From positions 3,844,001 to 3,908,000 of the forward strand of contig NZ_CP176395.1 of the NCBI RefSeq assembly GCF_046244365.1: a stretch of DNA of 64,000 nt, given 5' to 3'. Made by a program: the position numbers and the translations under genes. The notes beneath the pieces are model-generated. The model made no database searches. It saw only the letters and a list, made by a program, of their open reading frames with translations, and had not been told where the DNA came from. Below, in pieces: positions 60,016 through 64,000 of the stretch. The number at the start of each line of letters is the position of its first letter. Within the stretch, counting starts at the first letter, position 1. The DNA is from Paenibacillus_V sp046244365. GTDB taxonomy: Bacteria; Bacillota; Bacilli; Paenibacillales; NBRC-103111.

Positions 60016-60435
60016 GTGAAAATTGGTGCCTTTATGCTTGGCGGACTTGTAGGGGCGGCCGCGGCCGTCATGTTGAGCCGAAACAACCGCAGCAAGTGGA
60101 TGATGGCCGGTTTAAGCTCTGCGGGTGAATCCGTGGGCCAAATGTTAAACAAAAACAATTGGTTAGCCGGTAACCGCGATTCGCGCAAATGGAGCTCGGA
60201 TGCGGAAAACGGACAAGCGACGCCTATCAAGCACGGCTCCAGCCATGCTGCGGGCGCGGGACATGAGCACGTACAATCGCACGCCCAAACGGTGGCAAAA
60301 TCGGATACGCATGCCGATGAGAAAGGGATCTTGAATCAAGTCAAAGAAATCGTGGACAAGGATCTCGAACTCAAAAAGCATGTTTCGCAAATCTTATCCG
60401 AGAATGAGACGCATTCGGCATTCAACAGCCATTAA
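60016..60435 (+). CDS. Small membrane-associated protein, YtxH-like layout, unknown function
   Basis: A 139-aa protein with a GTG start behind AAGGAGGAG. A short N-terminal hydrophobic helix (about 5-20, GAFMLGGLVGAAAAVML) precedes a basic patch (RNNRSKW), a His/Ser-rich middle and a charged C-terminal helix (ILNQVKEIVDKDLELKKHVSQIL, cited in part). It resembles small general-stress membrane proteins in design, but I recognise no domain. A terminator hairpin follows. Confidence 0.65.
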   Translation: MKIGAFMLGGLVGAAAAVMLSRNNRSKWMMAGLSSAGESVGQMLNKNNWLAGNRDSRKWSSDAENGQATPIKHGSSHAAGAGHEHVQSHAQTVAKSDTHADEKGILNQVKEIVDKDLELKKHVSQILSENETHSAFNSH

Positions 60436-60490
60436 CGGCTCATGAAAAAAGTCGCCTTCATTCGAAGCGAAGCGATTTGTTGCACGTCCC

Positions 60491-60557
60491 AAAAAGCAGT
60501 ACCGAGCAGAAGGTTAAGCGCTGGAGCGGCGCGGCTTTTGCCGGTGCTGCTTTTTTT
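60491..60557 (+). terminator. Terminator after the small membrane protein
   Basis: AAAAAGCAG...ACCG pairs with CGGTGCTGCTTTTT, closing a branched loop and ending in seven Ts. Confidence 0.65.
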
Positions 60558-60604
60558 ATTTGCATGAGGGATATTTGCGGTTTTTCTTTATATTTCTTAA
60601 TAAG

Positions 60605-60686
60605 GGCCTCTTCGGGCAATCGCCCGTTTTCGAAGGTGACGAGGCCGAATAAAAGAGGATGAATCCTGCTGCCGAACGGATTTTTT
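60605..60686 (+). other. Structured element ending in a terminator, upstream of mecA
   Basis: GGCCTC (60605-60610) pairs with GAGGCC (60641-60646) and encloses GGGC/GCCC. After a purine-rich linker, AATCC (60662-60666) pairs with GGATT (60678-60682) and runs into six Ts. It could be a small RNA or a leader attenuator; I do not recognise the family. Confidence 0.4.
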
Positions 60687-60730
60687 GACTATGAATGAAA
60701 TTGGTATTTGGCCAAAAATAGTGATAACAT

Positions 60731-60738
60731 GGTATAAT
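60731..60738 (+). promoter_or_regulatory. Extended -10 of the mecA-family gene
   Basis: TGGTATAAT, with TATAAT at 60733-60738, gives an extended -10; the nearest -35-like TTGGCC is 19 bases away. It lies about 110 bases upstream of the start codon. Confidence 0.5.
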
Positions 60739-60847
60739 AATTGATAGGCAGAGTACATGCATATACGGCACCTTTCGGTTGCGGCATCATATTCTGTATA
60801 TTATATGCGGTTTTGCGAACCGCCGCCTGCAAGAGGGAGGATCCTGT

Positions 60848-61462
60848 ATGAAAATAGAACGCTTAAGCCCAGATAAAATAAGGATTTTCCTTACCTTTGA
60901 CGATTTGACGGAACGCGGCATTCAGAAAGAAGATATGTGGAGAGAAATTCCGAAAGTCCACGAGCTGTTCAGTGAAATGATGGAACAAGCATATTCCGAA
61001 CTAGGGTTTGACGCGACAGGGCCTTTGGCGGTCGAAGTGTTCGCGCTTCCGGCGCAAGGAATGGTCGTAATCGTTACCAAAGGAAAGTCCGACGGAAATC
61101 GCGCGAGCGAGGAAACGGACGACGAGGACGAAGAAGTTTATGAAATGGAAGTGACGCTTGAGCACAGCGAGCTGATCTCCTACGCCTTTCACGAATTTGA
61201 GGACTTGCTTCGCATGGCGAAGGTCATTTTGCCGATCGTCGAGAACGACAACGGAGGAATCTTGTTTTCCTATCAAGGGAAATGGATTTTGCAGCTGGAG
61301 CCTCAAGACATCGACGAGAAGGACAGCCGTTACCAGGCGATCATTGCCGTTCTGTCCGAGTTCGGAGAAGCGACTTCGGTCACAAGAGCCGTTCTCGAGG
61401 AATACGGCAAAACGGTCATATCCGAGAACGCGATTCATGTTCTTTGTGAACATTTTAAATAA
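60848..61462 (+). CDS. mecA: MecA/YpbH family adaptor protein
   Basis: A 204-aa MecA-family adaptor that presents substrates such as ComK to ClpC-ClpP. The N-terminal substrate-binding domain is MKIERLSPDKIRIFLTFDDLTERGI (cited in part). An acidic linker (about 85-105, EETDDEDEE) and the C-terminal ClpC-binding domain (about 110-204, FEDLLRMAKV) follow. GGGAGG precedes ATG 60848. By position it matches Bacillus ypbH (mecB). The choice between MecA and YpbH is not decided by sequence here. Confidence 0.85.
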   Translation: MKIERLSPDKIRIFLTFDDLTERGIQKEDMWREIPKVHELFSEMMEQAYSELGFDATGPLAVEVFALPAQGMVVIVTKGKSDGNRASEETDDEDEEVYEMEVTLEHSELISYAFHEFEDLLRMAKVILPIVENDNGGILFSYQGKWILQLEPQDIDEKDSRYQAIIAVLSEFGEATSVTRAVLEEYGKTVISENAIHVLCEHFK

Positions 61463-61838
61463 TAGGATAGGCGTCAGGGGTACCCGATACCGATTCGCAA
61501 TCATTCCTCCAGTAGGATAGGTATAAATGAGGCACTAAACAAGCGTCAGGCAACCTTGCGTTCGCCGGATGCTTTTTTGACTGAATAGAACATGCGGCGA
61601 TAGCTAGTAGTACGGAACAATCAAGGCGATTGCCGGGCGGAAGACGAAGTTCATGCCAAATTGAAGGAAGTCGTGGAAAAAGCGTTCGAAAGTGTCTATA
61701 ATGTTCATCAGAGCCGTAAAGTCGATATGCGCCAAGCCGTCATAAGTAGGCGAGCGGAATATGAGGGATGCAGCCCGTTTTAGGATGGGGGCAATGCCAT
61801 ATTCACGGTGCGCATGCGATGGAGAGGGGGGAAGCAGC
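61463..61838. other. Gene-free region between mecA and prsW
   Basis: It holds the mecA terminator at 61541-61578 (AGCGTC-AGGC / GCC-GGATGCT and a T-run). A 78-codon reverse frame at 61604-61840 has a hydrophobic C-terminus but no ribosome site, so I do not call it. Confidence 0.45.
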
Positions 61839-62531
61839 ATGATGACGCTATCTGTGCTGACGGCAGCGATTGCACCCGGAGTAGCGCTTTTATCGTATTT
61901 TTATTTGAAGGACCGCTACGAATCGGAGCCGATCGGAATGGTGATTCGCGTCTTCCTGTTTGGAGCACTGCTAGTTTTCCCGATCATGATGCTCCAGAGG
62001 GCGCTTGTGCTTGGCTTCGGCGAGAATCCGTTCGTTTTTTCGTTCCTGTTCTCATCGGGAATCGAGGAACTGCTCAAATGGTTTGTTGTCTATTATGTCA
62101 TATATAAGCACGTGGAATTTGATGAGCCGTATGACGGAATCGTATACGCTGTCGCCGTATCGCTGGGTTTCGCGACGATCGAGAACGTGATCTACTCGCT
62201 GCTCAACTTTACGACGTTCTCAAGCTTATTGATGAGGGCTCTTTTACCGGTTTCCGGGCATGCGCTGTTCGGGGTCATGATGGGATATCATTTGGGGAGA
62301 GCGAAATTTCAACCGACCAGCGAGAAGAAGCATTTGTTGTTTTCGCTTGCGCTGCCTATTTTTTACCACGGCATGTTCGATTATATTATTTTGATGTCCA
62401 AATCGAATTGGATGTGGCTTATCCTGCCGCTTATGATATTTCTTTGGATCAGAGGGCTATGGAAGGTCAAGCATGCGAATGCAAGATCGCCTTTTCGCGT
62501 CGTGAGGCGGGAAGACGAGATTAAAATTTGA
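61839..62531 (+). CDS. prsW: Intramembrane protease PrsW
   Basis: A 230-aa integral membrane protease of the PrsW family. In Bacillus it cuts the anti-sigma factor RsiW to release sigma W under envelope stress. About seven helices. The catalytic Glu pair is in SSGIEELLKWF. Conserved GHALFGVMMGYHLG and YHGMFDYI supply His/Asp. Adjacent ATGs at 61839 and 61842 lie behind GGAGAGGGGGG. No rsiW or sigW gene is adjacent. Confidence 0.9.
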   Translation: MMTLSVLTAAIAPGVALLSYFYLKDRYESEPIGMVIRVFLFGALLVFPIMMLQRALVLGFGENPFVFSFLFSSGIEELLKWFVVYYVIYKHVEFDEPYDGIVYAVAVSLGFATIENVIYSLLNFTTFSSLLMRALLPVSGHALFGVMMGYHLGRAKFQPTSEKKHLLFSLALPIFYHGMFDYIILMSKSNWMWLILPLMIFLWIRGLWKVKHANARSPFRVVRREDEIKI

Positions 62532-62581
62532 TCCGTTTGTCAATAATGGGGGTACAGCCGTTAGTTCGATAGGAGGCGCCC

Positions 62582-62740
62582 ATGACAGCCAATCGGGTAA
62601 AAGTGAGAATTCGCTGCATGCACTGCGGGGAACGGTTCATTTTGAAAGGCCGCAGAGACAAAGGGAAGGTGGATACCGGATTCCGCCAGTGCATTTGCAG
62701 CAATGAGCATGATTTCGATGTTGAAGTTCAGGACTACTGA
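62582..62740 (+). CDS. 52-aa cysteine-rich small protein (zinc-ribbon-like)
   Basis: A short open frame of 52 codons with an AGGAGG ribosome site 6-7 bases before the ATG. Cys12-x-x-Cys15 (CMHCGERF) and a second pair Cys37-x-Cys39 (QCICSNEH) give a C-x2-C...C-x-C pattern with nearby His. It is basic in the middle and probably binds zinc. It lies between prsW and the 67-bp repeat and is followed by a terminator. No family known to me. Confidence 0.75.
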   Translation: MTANRVKVRIRCMHCGERFILKGRRDKGKVDTGFRQCICSNEHDFDVEVQDY

Positions 62741-62817
62741 CTGAAGGCTATGCCTTGAAGTCGGTTCCTTCGATCGCCATTATCGGCCGAATTCGGCTAA
62801 TACGGATCCATAACCCA

Positions 62818-62846
62818 AAGAGGCTCCCAAACGGGCCTCTTTTTTG
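62818..62846 (+). terminator. Terminator after the 52-aa gene
   Basis: AAAGAGGC / GCCTCTTT stem with a loop of about 11 bases and six Ts. Confidence 0.88.
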
Positions 62847-62850
62847 CGTT

Positions 62851-63010
62851 CAACGCTTCGCTTCACTTTGTGGGGGTTGTAATTCGGGGCTCCCCGCAAA
62901 GTAATCGGAATAAGCTGCAACGTTTCGCTTCACTTTGTGGGGGTTGTAATTCGGGGCTCCCCGCAAAGTACTCGGAATTAGCTGCAACGCATCGCTTCAC
63001 TTTGTGGGGA
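62851..63010. repeat. 67-bp tandem repeat with internal hairpin, about 2.4 copies
   Basis: Units begin with CAACG at 62851, 62918 and 62985 (exactly 67 apart); the third is partial. Each full unit has an 11-bp stem ACTTTGTGGGG / CCCCGCAAAGT around a 15-base loop. It is nearly identical between copies and resembles REP-type extragenic palindromes. It fills the gap between the 52-aa gene and ypeB. Confidence 0.88.
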
Positions 63011-63079
63011 ATGGTTGCATAATCGTTTGCCAATCAACGAAAGCTATTACCAACATTGGTTTGAAAGGGGAACGTTTCC

Positions 63080-64000
63080 ATGTACAAACGATTGAGTGCG
63101 GTGCTGTTTCCTGTTTGTGCGCTTGGCCTTGTGGGGGCAGCGGTATGGGGTTATCAGGAGAATCAAGAGAAGAATGCGATTCTGATCAAAGCGGAAAACC
63201 AATATCAGCGCTCCTTTCACGATTTGTCTTACCATATGGAAAAGCTTAACTCAGAGCTTGGCAACACGATGGCGCTCAACACGACATCCAACGACATGTA
63301 CCGGAAAGGGCTGATTAACGTATGGAGGTTGACGAGTCAGGCGCAAAATGAAATCAGCCAGCTGCCGCTGACGCTCTTGCCTTTTAGCAAGACCGAGGAG
63401 TTCCTTGACAATATCGCGAAGTTTACTTATGCGACCGCGGTTCGCGACTTGTCCAAACAGCCGCTGTCCCAGGAGGAAATCAAAACACTATCCACCCTGC
63501 ATGAGCGCTCCAAAGAAATCAAGAACGAGCTGCGCTCGGTCCAATCGGAGGTTCTCGCCAAAAATTTGCGCTGGATGGATGTGGAGGTAGCGATCGCTTC
63601 GGAAAGCAAAAAGATGGATAACGTCATTGTGGACGGCTTCCAGCTGGTGGACAAAAAGGTCGGCGAGTACTCGGATGTCGATTGGGGACCGACGCTGGCC
63701 AGCATGAATCAGAAGCGGAATTTCTCCATGCTTTCCGGCAATGACGTAACGGCCGACGAGATCAAGGATAAGGCGGCTCAGTTTCTTGGCGACGGCACGC
63801 CGTTGACCGTAACGGAAAACGGGGCGGGCACCGAAACGAACACATTCAGCGTGACGGGCAAGCGTCCGGGAAGCGGCGAAGACGTTTACCTCGATTATGC
63901 GAAAAAAGGCGGCAAGCTTCTTTTCTTCATGTCGACGCGCGACGTTAAAAACAAGACGCTCGATATACGCGGGGCGCGCGACGCGGCGCTCGAATTCCTC
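63080..64000 (+). CDS. ypeB: Germination protein YpeB (5' part, runs off the window)
   Basis: 307 codons are present and the gene continues past the right edge. The N-terminal anchor helix (about 5-24) is followed by a long helical, charged region (25-190) and the beginning of the PepSY-type repeat region (FSVTGKRPGSGEDVYLDYAKKGGKLLFFMSTRDV, cited in part). YpeB holds and protects the cortex-lytic enzyme SleB in the spore. AAAGGGG precedes ATG 63080. In Bacillus, sleB is directly upstream; here it is absent and a repeat array occupies the gap. Confidence 0.9.
   Translation, partial: MYKRLSAVLFPVCALGLVGAAVWGYQENQEKNAILIKAENQYQRSFHDLSYHMEKLNSELGNTMALNTTSNDMYRKGLINVWRLTSQAQNEISQLPLTLLPFSKTEEFLDNIAKFTYATAVRDLSKQPLSQEEIKTLSTLHERSKEIKNELRSVQSEVLAKNLRWMDVEVAIASESKKMDNVIVDGFQLVDKKVGEYSDVDWGPTLASMNQKRNFSMLSGNDVTADEIKDKAAQFLGDGTPLTVTENGAGTETNTFSVTGKRPGSGEDVYLDYAKKGGKLLFFMSTRDVKNKTLDIRGARDAALEFL

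Noticed and set aside
61604..61840. A 78-codon reverse-strand frame with a hydrophobic C-terminus
   Set aside because: No ribosome site before any start, it overlaps the prsW 5' region and shows no family pattern.
62851..63010. Possible CRISPR repeats
   Set aside because: The units are 67-bp direct tandem copies without variable spacers.

Overview
The window is a chromosomal segment of an endospore-forming Firmicute, most likely a Paenibacillus- or Cohnella-like member of the Paenibacillaceae. Three things point there: the many sporulation and germination genes (dacF-spoIIAA-spoIIAB-sigF, spoVAA-spoVAB-spoVAF, a gerA-type operon, dacB-spmA-spmB, ytfJ, ypeB), strong AGGAGG-type ribosome sites with frequent TTG/GTG starts, and a gene order that follows the Bacillus subtilis spoIIA-spoVA-lysA-ppiB-rib-scp-spm-rluB-res-serA-mecB-prsW-ypeB region with insertions and losses. 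Base composition is about half G+C by eye, apart from one clearly AT-rich gene near 29.1-29.5 kb.

Layout. 0-6.5 kb: an ABC ATPase, a small anchored cupredoxin, a histidine phosphatase, pyrimidine-nucleoside phosphorylase, a PatB/MalY-type lyase, an octanoyltransferase (lipL) and an esterase. 6.8-11.9 kb: the pdhABCD operon, closed by a long two-way terminator. 12-15.6 kb: a Gly-rich membrane protein, dacF, and spoIIAA-spoIIAB-sigF with a candidate sigma-H/Spo0A promoter. 15.7-20.1 kb: a reverse-strand germinant-receptor operon (gerA, gerC, a 76-aa two-helix protein, gerB) behind an excellent sigma-G promoter. 20.3-23.1 kb: spoVAA-spoVAB-spoVAF, without the spoVAC/AD/AE genes that normally lie between. 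23.2-25.9 kb: an RpiR regulator and a nanE-ROK kinase operon with paired operator-like sites. 26.4-29 kb: lysA and a trans-sulfuration-family enzyme.

29.1-31.0 kb is the oddest stretch. An intact AT-rich cyclophilin gene sits directly upstream of the 3' half of a second, native-composition cyclophilin gene, which suggests gene displacement in place. About 1 kb of non-coding repeats follows: palindromes 72 bp apart, then a 12-bp tandem array. 31.0-35.3 kb is the FMN-riboswitch-controlled ribD-ribE-ribBA-ribH operon. 35.4-42.4 kb holds scpA-scpB, ytfI, ytfJ, dacB, spmA, spmB, a short amidase-like gene and rluB; a 168-bp MITE-like element separates spmA from spmB. 42.4-48.6 kb is the resABCDE cytochrome c maturation and redox-signalling cluster.

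48.8-50.8 kb: serA behind a T-box whose specifier reads AGC (serine). 50.9-53.3 kb: a rhodanese, an unknown anchored protein, a CPBP protease and a small membrane protein. 53.4-57 kb: a two-gene 2-oxoacid:ferredoxin oxidoreductase with fused subunits, preceded by a good sigma-A promoter and a Fur-like box. 57.1-59.8 kb: a DapA-family gene divergent from a LysR regulator, and a polysaccharide deacetylase lipoprotein. 60-64 kb: a small unknown protein, a mecA-family adaptor, prsW, a 52-aa Cys-rich protein, a 67-bp tandem repeat, and the 5' part of ypeB without an adjacent sleB.

The window thus combines central carbon metabolism (two routes from pyruvate to acetyl-CoA), lipoylation, riboflavin, lysine and serine synthesis, cytochrome c maturation, and much of the forespore and germination programme. 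I see no rRNA, tRNA, CRISPR array, prophage or complete insertion sequence.
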